This document shows positions 1 through 11,800 of a stretch of DNA of 64,000 bases, in pieces. Made by a program: the position numbers and the translations under genes. The stretch comes from Aradus depressus. Its lineage: Eukaryota; Arthropoda; Insecta; Hemiptera; Aradidae. Each line of letters starts with the position of its first letter. Position 1 is the first letter of the stretch. The DNA lies in NCBI GenBank assembly GCA_963662175.1, contig OY759219.1, positions 44,942,675-45,006,674 on the forward strand, read 5' to 3'. The notes beneath the pieces were generated by a model. That model had not been told where the DNA came from. It searched no databases and saw only the letters and a program-made list of their open reading frames with translations.

Positions 1-430
1 AATTGTTTACAGGAGGGGGGGTTGTGGCGGGGGGGCCTAAGTATAAATATAGTGCTAGCTCATTAACGGTTGGTCGTATTGTCATGGAATTTCACATGTA
101 GTATTCTTAAAAGCCAAATAGAAATATAGAGTGTATATGTCACAAAATTTTGAACGGGAGGGTGGGTTGATGGGGGCCTAAGTATAAGTATAGTGATAAG
201 TCATTAACGGATGATCGGATTGTCACGAAATTTCACATGAAGTATTCATAAAGGCCAAATAGAAAAATAGGGTGTGTGACGTCAAAAAATTGTGAACGGG
301 AGGGGGGTTATGGGGGTAGGCCTAAATTTGAAGATAGTGATAGGTCATTAACGGATGATTGGATTGTCACGAAATTTCACATGTAGTATTCTTGATGGTC
401 AAATAAAAAAATACACTATGTGACATTTTA
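1..430. repeat. ~140-bp imperfect tandem repeat, about three copies
   Basis: The block with GGCCTAAGTATAAATATAG, a CATTAACGG stretch, a TTGTCA.GAAATTTCACATG stretch and a G-rich end recurs about three times, starting near 36, 175 and 317. A fourth, diverged start merges into the 33-bp-type repeats at about 460. No coding signal is seen. Confidence 0.7.
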
Positions 431-499
431 AAAATTTGGGAGGGGGGGCTAAGCATAAAAATAATGCTGAATCATTGAAGGGTAATCGGATTGTCATGA

Positions 500-1440
500 A
501 TTTCACATGTAGTAGTAGTAACTATGTATTCGCTGTGGGGTTCACTGTTGCAAGACATTTACTAGCTGTGATGCCCAGCGTTCCTAATATCGTACTAGCT
601 GTGGGGTCCGCTGTTGCAAGGCACTTACTAGCTGTAGTGCTCAGCCCCAGCGTTCCTAACTATGTACTGGCTGTGGGGTTCGCTGTTGCAAGGCACCTAC
701 AAGACATTTACTAGCTGTGATGCCCAGCATTCCTAATTACGTACTAGCTGTGGGGTCTGCTGTTGCAAGGCGCTAGCAGTGTGGCCCAGCGTATTTAATT
801 ACGTAGGTACTAGCTGTGGGATCCGCCGTTGCAAAACTCATACTAGCTATGATGCCCTGTGGTTCTAACTACATACTATCTGTGGGGTCCGCAGTTGCAA
901 GGCACCTACTACCTGTAGGGCCCAGCGTTCCTAAAAACGTACTAGCTGTGGGGTCCGTCGTTGCAAAAGCATACTAGCTGTGATGCTCAGCGTTTCTAAC
1001 TACGTACTAGCTGTGGGGTCCGCCGTTGCAAAACACATACTAGCTGTGATGCCCAGTGGTTCTAACTACGTACTAGCTGTGGGGTCCGCTGTTGCAAGGC
1101 ACTTACTAGCTGTGATGCCCAGCGTTCCTAACTTCGTACTAGCTGTGGGGTCCGCTCTTGCGAGGCACATACTAGCTGCGGTGACCAGCGTTCTAACTAC
1201 GTACTAGCTGTGGGATCCGCCGTTGCAAGGCATATACTACCTCTGGTGCCCAGCGTTCCTATGTACTAGCTGTGGTGCCCATCGTTGCAAGGCATATATT
1301 AGCTGTGGTCACAAACGTTCTTAAGTTCGCACTGGCTAGGACGTCCAGCGAAGCTAAGTATTCACTAGCTGTGGTTTCCGCCGTTGAAAGGCGCATACTA
1401 GCTGTGGTGCACAGGGGTCCTAAAAACTTACTAGCGTTGC
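500..1440. repeat. 66-bp tandem array made of two 33-bp half-units
   Basis: Units of about 66 bp repeat through this stretch, for example from 1007 to 1073. Each unit has two related 33-bp halves, both starting with CTAGCTGTG: one continues GGGTCCGC.GTTGCAAGGC, the other ATGCCCAGCGTTCCTAAC. The short open frames here exist only because the periods are multiples of three. The same motif family is found in the array at 47.8-50.4 kb. Confidence 0.85.
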
Positions 1441-1810
1441 TATAGTTGAAGGACTATAAGCCTTATTCCGTATGAATAATTGAAAATTATAACATCATGA
1501 ATGTACTGTTAAAGGGTAAGCGGATTGGCATGAATTTCACATGTAGTAGTAGTAACTATGTATTCGCTGTGGGGTCCGCTGTTGCAAGGCATTTACTAGC
1601 TGCGGTCAATAGCGTTCTTAAGTACGCACTGGCTAGGATGTCCAGCGATGCTAAGTATTCACTATCTGTGGTTTCCGCTGTTGAAAGACGCATACTAGCT
1701 GTGATGCCCAGGGGTCCTAAAAACTTACTAGCTGGGGTGTTTGACGTTGAAGGACTATAAGCCTTATTCCGTATGAATAATTGAAAATTATAACATCATG
1801 AATGTACTGT
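1441..1810. repeat. ~302-bp direct duplication with further 33-bp-type repeats
   Basis: The segment from about 1445 (GAAGGACTATAAGCC, then the ATGAATGTACTGTT block at 1497) recurs at about 1747-1812. The spacing is 302 bp and 33-bp-type units lie between. This looks like a local tandem duplication at the edge of the array. Confidence 0.75.
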
Positions 1811-2878
1811 TGAAGAATTTAAAAGACTTATAGGAGATAATAGTAGAAAAGTCAAAGTTCCCCGGGCAATGCCGGGTATTACTGCTAGTGAAAGAATAAA
1901 AACATGTAAATAGATAAATAAAAAATATATTCATGAATGCATAAAAAATTATAAATGAATAAATAAAACAATAACGTACATTCGACTGACTATGTTGTGG
2001 AGGAACTTTGCCCAAAAAATAAAAATGAAAGCTTTGTATCAAATAATGTTTTTTTGGATATGAAACACGATTCTTTATTGTGATTATATTATTCTTTTTG
2101 AACATTGAGAATACAATTCCGTTTCCTTGTAAAGGGTTTTCTCTAACATAAACATTTTTAGTTGAAGTTAAAATTATTTTATTGTATCTATTGACTTCAA
2201 GAAGTGAGGAAGGGCATTGAAAAAATGTATTCTTTTATGAGTTATACTTTTTTCAAAAAGAGAAGAGCAATGTTTAGTTATTCGAAAGTCTTATTTTTTC
2301 TTGGTATCTTAATCATGACTAGTATTGTTGAGAGGGAAAATATTTTTATTTTTCCTAATAACCATTAATGTTTCAAATATAAATAGCTATGTCAAAGAAA
2401 GGATTTTAAGTTGTTTAAATATTTCTCTCCAGCTTAATCTTTGAGTAATATTGTTTATAATTATTAATACTTTTTCTTTGAAGTCTGAAAATATTAATAC
2501 TCGAGCTACATGCGCCCCAATGTATTAAACCGTAACTGATTATGGAATGGAAATAGGACATTGGGAAAAGTGGAGGGGGCTAATTCCAAACTAACACGGT
2601 CCAGTACCAGCATGGTCAGGGGAGACATGATAACGCTGTTGGTGGTGAAAGCCATGAAAGTTCCTGTAGTGGCTCTACCGGCAACTGCAGTAAACGTATA
2701 GATTTGCTTCTTTCAATGGATTTTATTTTGGAGTGAATCAGTTTTCTTGTAATCATTTATTTAATTTTCTCCTACAGTTTTGTAAAACCGCAGTTTTATC
2801 GTTTCAACAATGTTCGAGTTATTTGTTATTGATATTGTTTTGTGACGAGCTAACACTGATCTTGTATATTTCTCACAG
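1811..2878. other. AT-rich non-coding sequence upstream of the first OBP-A exon seen
   Basis: There is no convincing coding frame or repeat here. A weak, phase-compatible candidate exon lies at 2605-2695 (see rejected items). The C1 and signal-peptide exons of OBP-A may lie here or left of the window. Confidence 0.4.
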
Positions 2879-2934
2879 CTACTAGTGAGGGGCTGTTTCG
2901 CTTCGGCTTCAAAGCTTGGAACTTGAAAGAGAAG
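2879..2934 (+). CDS. OBP-A exon: C1-C2 linker helix
   Basis: A CACAG acceptor and a GTAAGT donor flank 56 nt (phase 1 to 0), a two-base leader plus 18 codons. Size and phase equal the paralogous OBP-B exon at 15257-15312; both have a Thr-x-Glu/Gly-x-Leu start and a basic end (LKEK, RKEQ). Confidence 0.65.
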
Positions 2935-4605
2935 GTAAGTTCTCGAGAAACCTTTTTATATTTTATTTGTAGTTCATAATCCTACAGTGGAAAGAATTTT
3001 CTTTTCAAGTCAACACTAGGTTCGTTGAAAGATAGGCCAAGAGAGGCGAAGCTACATTATACACAACCATCTGTTAAAAATTATACAGGCCATCTTTTCA
3101 GTTTCGCAAAATATATCCAAATAAGTATGTGGATATGGGTCATTCATAAATACAATCTGCCATATATCATGGTTGTTTTTAGAGATTTTGGTACTATGCC
3201 TTTTTCTAAATTTTAAAACGGATTGCTTCAGCAATAGATATTTCACTCACAGATTTAATTGGTCAATAATTATAATAGAGTATGTGGAGCGTTATGCTCT
3301 GTGAGGGCTCATTTAACTTCGGTCGACCTCTCAATGAACCGAGTAATTCACTTCTCCTAAAATTTGTCTTATTTGCAGTGTGCATGCAGTGAATTCTTTG
3401 TGGGAGCTGGTTATGTAAGTATTTCTTGGAGCGAGTGGTGAGGCGTAAAGGCAAACAGTTTCTGCCTTTCTAAAACCAGATATATAGTTGAACCGTTCCG
3501 AGGGAATGTGATCTATGTGCCGAAAACAAATTTGTGGGAAAATGAAAAAAACTGTTCAGTAGGTAACTCAAGTTTCTAGCGAATCTTTAATGAAAAAGCT
3601 TGTTGTGGTTGGCAAACATTATATACTTACAAAAAACATATGTTATGAAATACATACATACAAATAACGTATGTTATGTTATAAAAAACATATGTATTTT
3701 TTTTTAAATGTTATTTACAAATAGGTATTTACAACTGTATACACATAAATACAACAAGCAAATGTGCTAATAAAGAGGTAATGGCAATATCAAAAATGTC
3801 ATGAGGGGAGAAATCACCCAGTGGTGACACTCCCTAGTCACTGTTTTTCGCTAATCACTGTCACTGCTTCTGATCAGGAGATCTCTAGGCCATTGACGCT
3901 TAAACCGTCTTTGAGGAAGTATGGCAGAATGGAGGGCACGGACTAGAGGATTATTGTGGGAACTAAGAAGGGAAAATAATTTTTTATACTTGGATTTAGC
4001 GACTTCAGTTATGAAAGGTACGTTAAGGTCTGTGTGAAGGGTTTTGTTGGAGTGTAGTAAGGAGCATTGGCTATTGTACGAAGGATTTTGGATTGAAGGG
4101 ATTGGATGCGCTGGAGAATGGAAGCCTTGGCAGAAAACCAGAGTTCAAGTCCGTAAGTCCTCATAGGTTTGAGTACAGTATTGTAGTACACTAAATAATA
4201 TTGTATTGTTTTAACCTTTAACTTGAATTATTTTGGAAAAAAGTTACCGCTTTCCATGGAGAAAACTTCCAGCATTGCTTTCAAGTCTTTTTTCTTGGTC
4301 TCATTCAGCGACACTTTCTAGGCCAGGAAGGAGAGCATTTTGAATTTTGGTTGTCGTCATTCCAGGCTTTAACTCTGAGGTCATATCGCCTACTACCAGA
4401 TTGCTCTTTCGTCACTCTGGTGGACATGAGCCCGATTCTACTTTGGAATTCCTAAATTTTGCCTAACCTAAATATTTATTCACGAAAGGAATGAACGAGC
4501 AGCTGACATGGTACAGGCTCGGGACCAGCGCTTAACGTCCCATCCGAAGGTTCCATCTTTAGTTTTCTATGAACTTCAATAAGCCTTTTTACTAACATTA
4601 ATTTG

Positions 4606-4662
<57 letters not shown>

Positions 4663-6908
4663 TATACTACAGGAACTAACACGAGCGGATACTGAAAGAC
4701 ACTATTAGATGAAATGTTCTTATTTGACATTTCATAATTTTGGATTCATTGCAGAAAGATTTTTATCATCTAGCATCTGAAATGTGAGCTGTTATTTTTC
4801 AATTCTTTGAACACTTGATTGTACTGTGTTGTTTTTTATATTGCAGATGACGCCTCAAATGCAGATGATGAAAACAAATTTAGATGATGAATTGTTGCTC
4901 GGCATTTACAACGAATTGGATAACGACCCTCAGCCTCCCTCCCAAGTCATACAACAGTGTCGAGACCGTAAGTTATCATATATGTATGTCTACTGACGTT
5001 ATGTCTTAGGCTTCTCTGGGAGATTGTTGTCACTTTTTTCCGGCATTTACTTTAGTGGTGTCTTTACAACTTTTCACACTTTTTCGGGACACTAAAACTC
5101 GTTAAAAGCTCTAATACCTCCCGTTGTAATGAGTGTATTGACAGGAAATTTTATACGTAAATTCAAAGCCCTATAAGGATGGCACCTATTCATTGTCGTG
5201 GAATCTGCAAAAGTGTCTCAGAGGGGGCTCAACTCAAGAATCCTAATAACTGCCGATGTAATGGATGTATCGACATGAAATTTCATATTTGAATTCAAAA
5301 AGGGGGACCAGATAATAGGGTCTCGAAATCTTCTTCTTCTTCTTCTTCGGCGCTACGGTCCTGAAAGAACCCAGGCCTCCGTCACAATCCTCCTCCATTC
5401 GTCTCGATCCAAAGCCTTCTCCCTCCATCCTCTGATGCCCAACACTCGGAGGTCCGCCTCGACGTCGTTCAGCCAACGGAGTCTCGGTCTTCCTCTTCTC
5501 CTGGCACCGCCTGGCCTACCATAGAGGGTTTGTTTAGGGAGTCTTCCTCCTTCCATTCTCTCTACGTGGCCCAACCAACGTAATCTCGCCTGCTTGATCA
5601 CGGATACGGTCTCGAAATAAATACCCTAATATAACTGCCGTTTGAATAAATGTATTGACACATAATTTAATATGAGGATTCAGAAGCCACTATGTAAGTC
5701 AAATATTGAGTTTCAGCCAAACGGACGGTTGGCTTTAGAAGTTGACAGAAATCGTATTTGATTCTTGCTGGGAAAGTACATAGTTGGTGATTGACCGACG
5801 ACGTTTTCCATTATATTTCGATGATTTTGACCTCAGGAAGGAAGGGGTACTTGACCCCACCGAAAGTACATAGCCGGTGATTGACCGACGACGTTTTCCA
5901 TTATATTTCGATGCTTTTGACCTCAGGAAGGAAGGGGCACGTGACTCCACCGAAATTTCGTAGTGGAGGAAGATATGATTTAAAGAAATCTATATATAAA
6001 ATGGTTATAATAAAAAATATAAATAGTACATATTATATTAGTAATTTGATATTCATGTATCTCCAATTATTTATTTATTAATGATATATATTTGTTGTCA
6101 TATTGTTACAATAAATAATATAATGTTAACCCATTTCAAGAGAAACTGAACAGCTTATTTCATTTTTAAATTACAAACTTAATCTACAAATGAATACGAA
6201 TCGAAGCACTTCAACAACAAATTCGAAAACTACCATCGACGCTGTATTCTCGCGGTATTTAGAGACACTGGAATCACAGTCGTATATATCACAAACCTAT
6301 AATTTCATGTATAAAAGGAATTGGAGATCAATAAATTTGAAAGTTTAATTCCTCATACTACTTTTCTTAGTGTAACATTATAAAACAAATTGTAATCAAA
6401 ATCAGTGCATGACAGCAAATTTTTGAAACTAAAGCAGATGTTTACACATCAATTCTCGTGAGTACCGCGTCACTCACACAATACTTTTTTTTATTATTAA
6501 TCATATGTAGAATTGAAGTAATTTTTTTATAGGTGTGAATGAACCAAGGATAGAAGGCACAAGTGACAACACATTCGATTGTGAATACGGATATGAATTC
6601 TCACAATGTCTTTTCGAAGCTAGACACCCGGCCCCAGACCAGAAAGATGGAGACATCACCCCTCTAGTAAGTATTTATCTTCTTATAGAATATCTAGCTG
6701 ATGTACATTAAGTGGGGGAGAAGCAATAGACGTAAACAAAAACAACTAAACCAGGCTTACGGTATTGCTCGGTCAGTGAGCAGGTTGTGCTCTTTCCGGG
6801 GATTGACCAGCCTTGTCTACTGACAGCCAACACGTCTTTATATATAATTTTTCATTTTATTTTTATTTTTTGTTTATTATATCTTAGCACTATGGAGTTC
6901 GAGTCTAA
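2879..6908 (+). CDS. OBP-A: odorant-binding protein family gene, 3' part (five exons)
   Basis: Secreted insect OBPs are small helical proteins that carry hydrophobic ligands such as odorants in sensillar lymph or haemolymph. Exons 2879-2934, 3379-3414, 4847-4967, 6533-6666 and 6888-6908 join in frame (phases 1-0, 0-0, 0-1, 1-0, then stop) to about 121 residues with no internal stop. Cysteines match helices 2-6 of an OBP: C2 opens the second exon, C4 ends the third (VIQQCRD), and the fourth has C5-X8-C6 (DCEYGYEFSQC). Odd point: the second exon reads CACSEFFVGAGY, so the canonical C3 position (C2+4) is Glu and a Cys sits at C2+2. The C4-C5 spacing of 18 is long. The C1 and signal exons were not identified. 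Exon phases and sizes match OBP-B and OBP-C downstream, which is the strongest support. The assignment is from motifs only. Confidence 0.72.
3379..3414 (+). CDS. OBP-A exon: C2-C3 region (12 codons)
   Basis: TTGCAG acceptor, GTAAGT donor, phase 0 to 0. It encodes CACSEFFVGAGY. It aligns without gaps to CFFKCFMERGGF (OBP-B) and GFIQCYLERKGF (OBP-C). The C3 residue is replaced by Glu. Confidence 0.65.
3750..4200 (-). pseudogene. Jockey-like LINE reverse transcriptase, C-terminal fragment
   Basis: The minus strand reads a typical Jockey-clade thumb/C-terminus: LKPMRTYGLELW followed by ILQRIQSLQSKILRTIANAP (4191-4009). After a frameshift or deletion comes ILPQRRFKRQWPRDLL at about 3940-3880, like the WPRDLL end of Jockey proteins. 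It lies in an OBP-A intron and is dead. Confidence 0.75.
4366..4552 (-). mobile_element. SINE body, head missing
   Basis: The sequence from CTTTAACTCTGAGGTCATATC to CTTAACGTCCCATCCGAAGG is the same as the body of the tRNA-derived SINE at 28.85-29.12 kb, in the same orientation. It has a ~35-bp difference near its right end and no tRNA-like head. Confidence 0.7.
4605..4661. repeat. (TA)n microsatellite
   Basis: A nearly pure AT dinucleotide run of about 57 bases, in an OBP-A intron. Confidence 0.95.
4847..4967 (+). CDS. OBP-A exon: C3-C4 helices
   Basis: TTGCAG acceptor and GTAAGT donor enclose 121 nt (phase 0 to 1), 40 codons ending VIQQCRD. The Cys is OBP C4. The preceding stretch (DDELLLGIYNELDND) is helical and acidic. 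Confidence 0.7.
5319..5618 (-). mobile_element. 5'-truncated LINE insertion with 11-bp target-site duplication
   Basis: Minus-strand open frame 5601-5353 encodes an RT C-terminus of the widespread endonuclease/RT LINE type (RLRWLGHVERM, then RRRGRPRLRWLNDVEADLR, then DRDEWRRIV). It is followed on that strand by a (GAA)n tail at 5330-5350. GGTCTCGAAAT occurs at both edges (5319-5329 and 5608-5618), a clean target-site duplication, so the insert is 5330-5607. Confidence 0.85.
5771..5955. repeat. 90-bp tandem duplication, two copies
   Basis: The block starting GAAAGTACATAG, then GGTGATTGACCGACGACG, to GACC/ACTCCACC is present twice with a 90-bp period (5771 and 5861) and few differences. Confidence 0.9.
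5956..6532. other. OBP-A intron, AT-rich, nothing recognised
   Basis: No coding frame, repeat or RNA was recognised between the duplication and the TTTTTATAG acceptor of the C5-C6 exon. Confidence 0.5.
6533..6666 (+). CDS. OBP-A exon: C5-C6
   Basis: 134 nt (phase 1 to 0) with donor GTAAGT. It encodes 44 codons with DCEYGYEFSQC, an exact C5-X8-C6, then a hydrophilic tail to GDITPL. This C-X8-C is the most diagnostic OBP spacing in the gene. Confidence 0.75.
6888..6908 (+). CDS. OBP-A terminal exon
   Basis: A strong pyrimidine-rich acceptor ends at 6887. In phase 0 the exon reads HYGVRV and a TAA stop at 6906-6908. A longer-looking frame (MEFESKIEPKPP...) exists in another phase but does not match the phase-0 end of the previous exon. 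Confidence 0.45.
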   Translation, partial: HYGVRV

Positions 6909-7050
6909 AATTGAACCGAAACCGCCCGATCATACTGAAAACATTAAAAAAACACGTTTACCAGAACCACACTAAAATACAATCTCAAAACATATTTAAT
7001 AATGACCATAAAGAATCAAGATAATATTGTTGAAGTTTAAAAGCTGGCGA

Positions 7051-7056
7051 AATAAA
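7051..7056 (+). terminator. Putative polyadenylation signal of OBP-A
   Basis: AATAAA lies 143 bases after the proposed stop, in non-repetitive sequence and in the right orientation. Confidence 0.45.
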
Positions 7057-7295
7057 GTTTCTACGTAACGGATCAGTATTATTGATAATTAGTAGTCCTT
7101 CACATCACTTGAAAATTACAGTCTAAGTTACGTTTATAATGCATAAAACTCTAATACGAGTCGTGGCATTATTTTTTATACGTTTTATTTCACGTTTCCG
7201 AATCCGATATTAGATAGTGTCTTACTACTGTCTTAACGGAACAGAATTAGTTATGAAAATATATTTATTTAAACATTCAAGTTTAAAACAAGTTA

Positions 7296-7655
7296 AAAAA
7301 ATAATAGGAGTGTGCAACAAAATCTCAATAATACGAGGTAGATAGACGAAGTTCAAAATAATAGGAGTGTGCAACTAAATCTCAATAATACGAGGTAAAT
7401 AGACGAAGTTCAAAATAATAGGAGTGTGCAACTAAATCTCAATAATACGAGGTAAATAGACGAAGTTCAAAATAATAGGAGTTTGCAACAAAATCTCAAT
7501 AATACGAGGTAGATAGACGAAGTTCAAAATAATAGGAGTGTGCAACTAAATCTCAATAATACGAGGTAGATAGACGAAGTTCAAAATAATAGGAGTGTGC
7601 AACTAAATCTCAATAATACGAGGTAGATAGACGAAGTTCAAAATAATAGGATTGT
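7296..7655. repeat. 57-bp tandem array, about 6 copies
   Basis: ATAATAGGAGTGTGCAAC, then AAATCTCAATAATACGAGG, repeats every 57 bp (7301, 7358 and onwards). It lies between OBP-A and the C1 exon of OBP-B. Confidence 0.95.
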
Positions 7656-8595
7656 GCAGTGATTAATCGTAAGAGAAAAAAAAAAAATCTCTGTTAAGGG
7701 GTCAATGGAAATTTTCGACATGAACCTACCTCCCACATACATTTCAGACAGTAATAGTTGTTACTTAGTCCTTTCTTTCTATACAAATGTTCGTCAATAA
7801 ATTTCACAATTTTTCATGGGACATTCCCTTAATATTTCTATATTACAAGTTATATTGGAAATTAGCTTAACTTGAACATTAAAGATTCTCTTCTGTCATA
7901 TATTTTTTTTAATTTAACACATATGAATTTTCATGCACATTCCTTACCACGATGAATATGTTGATATCGCTATTAATTAAAAAATAAATAAAAATTATGT
8001 ATACCTATAAAAATGTAGTAATAATAAATATAAGCTAGTAACGGGATTAGAGGGGAGAGAGGTAGAGAATATCCAAATATTGATTAATGGAGTAGAGTTA
8101 AAAAGTGGATCACACATGAGAGCCTCTCAACATAACATGAGAAACAAACGCACCGCGTGCATTCCTTTACAAGCTCATTACGCTCCTATTCATTTTGAAA
8201 AAACGTTCAGCATTATGTATGAAAGCTAATGAAATGTTGCACATATTACTTTTGGAACAGTTTTTCTTTAAAATTCATACATCATGAGCTATTTTGGAGA
8301 TTCGTATAACGCGAAGAGTAAAAATTCTCTTCCTAGCATTCTATCTCGGTAATACTTAAATATATGCAAATATAGTCAGACAAAAAATGTAGCTTGGATA
8401 TTGAGCTTTATTTATATAAAAAGAAAATGGAAATTGAATCACTAGAATCTGAGAAATTGCCATTTGTTGAATTGGCGTAGCATCATATACAAGGTTTTCC
8501 ACGTAGTTATTCCTTCCCATCGGGAGCAATAATTTATTTCGCAATTGTTGCTTAATTATTGTGCCTTGTCTATAAGCAGTTATTTGACATTACAG
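7656..8595. other. Region upstream of the OBP-B C1 exon
   Basis: AT-rich sequence with no recognisable feature. The signal-peptide exon and promoter of OBP-B would be expected here. I could not identify a convincing ATG exon ending in phase 0. Confidence 0.35.
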
Positions 8596-8683
8596 ACACT
8601 GAAGTCTGAAACAAGAAAGAATTTCATAATGGACAGATGGAAGGCGTTAATCAGAACTTGCGCTCAGGATAATATTGGACATG
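8596..8683 (+). CDS. OBP-B exon: C1 helix
   Basis: TTACAG acceptor and GTATGT donor, 88 nt, phase 0 to 1. It encodes RKNFIMDRWKALIRTCAQDN, a typical amphipathic first helix ending in C1. Its paralog is 31896-32001. The first base of the next codon (G) joins AA from 15257. Confidence 0.72.
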
Positions 8684-8734
8684 GTATGTTTAGCTAATTG
8701 TATCATCATAGGGGAGGGGGCCTCCTATCCCAGA

Positions 8735-8809
<75 letters not shown>

Positions 8810-11800
8810 GGTTCCCCTGACCCCCTGAGGGGGGGTCGGTCACATCACCCTATTTGTTCGGCGGGGAAATGGGTAACCTTTCTCCGTTTTTATTCACAAT
8901 TTACTTTTGGTGTTATGGACGGCTGTGGACCGGCTCGATGGCTACGGTCGGCAGTCGTCCTTGGTTCCTCGCCGCCTCATTGCGCCGAATGAGCTCGAGA
9001 CTCTTCGGTGGCTTCTGGTCTGCCTATCTCCCGGAGCCGGGGGCTGCCACCGCAGCGCCTGTCGGCGGTCGGCGGGGCCCCCGGCACCGGGTTAGAAGGC
9101 TTTCTTAATTTTTCGCCAGGAGGAGACGAACCGACCAAAAGCCGGGTAGCCAGTCTCCGTCATCAGTCCCGGCAGATTCAGTCCCTGGTACGATCCTGTC
9201 CGGCGAATCAGCGCCGCCCTTGGCCCGTCGTATAGCGGGCATTCGAGGACTACGTGTTCCGCAGTCTCGACGCCGCCACACGAGCAGGCAGGGCTGTTCT
9301 TCCTCTTAAAGAAGAAGAGCTTGGCGCTGAAGTCACCGTGACCTGATAGCACCTGTGACATCCAGTGGTCTGGTTGTATCCATGGAGAGTCAAGACGCGT
9401 CCGGACGCTCGAGAAATAGGCGAAGGTGGTTCGGCCATCTGTCGATTGCGCCCAACGCCGTTGCCATCTTTCCACAATCCATGCCTGGACAATGCCCCTC
9501 AGGCGCTCCGGTCTCGCCTGTCCTTGCATCCCCTCCTCTAAGGCTTGGCGCAAGGCCACGTCCGTGTCTGCTTCCAGTGGTAAGCCGCGTCTACAGAAGT
9601 AAGAGGCGACGGCTCCATCCAAGACTAGGTCTATGGGAGGAGCCCCCGCCAGCACCTGCAGCGCAGCCGTGGAAACTGTACGGTAGGCCTTGGTAACCCT
9701 GAGGAGGGCCGCTCTTTGAGCTTGTAATAGCAACGTACGCTGCCGTTTGGTGGGGTGATGCCACCATCCGGCAGCGGCGTATCTTGCTACGGCATCGAAG
9801 ACCCCGGCGTAAATAGTTTTACACGCGGAGTACCCGAGGCCCCATGTCGCTCGGGCTAGGTAGCTCAGAGCGCTAAAGGTAGCTGTTGTCTTATCCTTGA
9901 TGGCAACTGCGTGGGGCGTGACGTTGAATCCCGGCCCAATCCCCACACCTAGGTACGTGACCACTGCCGGAAACTCAACGCGTCGGCCGTACACTGCAAG
10001 AACCAGGGGGTGGCGGGCGTCAGTTTTTCCTCTCATCAGCATGGCCGCTGTCTTGCTGGGAGAGAGGGTTAACTTGTTCTATCCCAGACATCCAAGGTTC
10101 CAATCCCAAGGTCGGTGACCCATGGATGATGTTTAGAATGAGGTGGCCCGTACATAATATTATCTGTAGGTCAGTCTCCCTGCTGTCAGATCAATAGGAA
10201 AAATGGAAATTAAATTATTTTAGAGTTTTGTATGGCAACAAGTTATATAGAGCAGAATCTAAGAAAAACCAAAACAAATTGAAGTTGAGAATGTATTTGT
10301 GTTTATGTGTCAGGTCCGAACCAGAGAATAATCTGCGGTCCTAGGAAACTTTCTCGCGGCGTGAAAAACTAGAACTATTTTCTGTGTATAATGGCGTAGG
10401 ATACCGAATTGAAGGGTTCTGAGTGGAGATAACGAACATATTGTCCTAATAACCACTTTCTCTCCTCTCGCAGAAAAAACAAAGTGCTGGTCAATGTAAG
10501 TGAAGATAATAATGAACGATTTAGTTACATCTCTCAAACGTTCAGGGCGCCTGTGTTAGGAGAGGAGGGGAGGGGAGAGGAGAGATGATGAGCCTCATCT
10601 TTTAGTTGACTGACTGAGACTACTTCAAGTCTCAATATCAGGTGACATCTTTGATCATTTCAAAGAAATAGTATGAATTGTGCAAACACTTAGAACATGA
10701 AATGTCACTTACTCACAGGTTCTATTTATAAAGTTTAGTCACATTACGTTGGTAAAACTGTGTACTAAATGCCATCAATTGTATATGAAAAATCAGTGTC
10801 TTAAACATGTCGACTATGAAGAAATTATCTATTGTACAGGTACAGGTACCTATTGTACAGGTACAGGTACCTATTGTACAGGTACAATAGGTGGCCTCGA
10901 AATTTTCATTTAAGTTAACACATGAAACAAAAAATTGTAAATGTGTAAGATGATGAAAGAAAAGAAGCATTTGGGGAGCGGTAGCTACGCCCACTATTTT
11001 GTGGAGTGACCACCAGTTTGTGGATGAGGTGGCAGCGCAGCATGTGGGGAGCGGTAGCTACGCCCACTATTTTGTGAGTGATCGCCAGTTTGTGGATGGG
11101 GTGGCAGCGCAGCATGTGGGGAGCGGTAGCTACGCCCACTATTTTGTGTGTGACCGACAGTTTGTGGATGGGGTGGCAGCGCAGCATGTGGGGAACGGTA
11201 GCTAGTGCCCGTTAGTGCCTCGTCTTCAAAGTGGGGAAAGAGCTGCAGAAGAAAGGAAAATTTAAGTATTTATGGTGTAGAAACAACAACATTTTTGCAC
11301 GTAAAGACGACGGATCAAATCGTGTTCTAATAAGAAGGGATACCGATTTTTTGGTATTTTCTAATCAGGAGGAGGCTGAGAGTTCTGCCTTGTCAGATGA
11401 AGACATTGATCAGAGTACAGTGGACTCGGACATCCCATCCAGAGGCCAATCCTCTCTCAGAGCTACCTCGTCATCTAAGAAGAGGAAACTGAAGAATGTG
11501 AAGGCTCATTCCATTGAACCTTTTTTAAGGCCAAGGACGCACTCTCTCCCAAAAAACGCTTAACCCCTAACTTATTTGACCCATTGGAAATCGGATTTTG
11601 GAACTTATATGGCTTCTCTACCCTCTATAATTTGTCACCTTCAGAGACAGACGATCTACTGAAGAAGAGTATAATCTGCCTGTGTGAGACGTGGCTAACC
11701 AGCGAGACTGTCACTCTTCCGGGATACCTCAAGGACTATGACCATTATCTCAGTCTTGCGACAAAAGAACACTCGCGAGGTAGAGGGAGTGGGGGACTCA

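Noticed and set aside
2605..2695. Possible C1 exon of OBP-A
   Set aside because: Acceptor, GTATAG donor and phase fit, and it has Cys, but the Gly/Ser-rich text (GGESHESSCSGSTGNCSK) does not look like the helical C1 exons of OBP-B and OBP-C.
8854..9696. Several + strand frames of 62-113 codons
   Set aside because: They are antisense shadows of the GC-rich R1 element coding on the minus strand.
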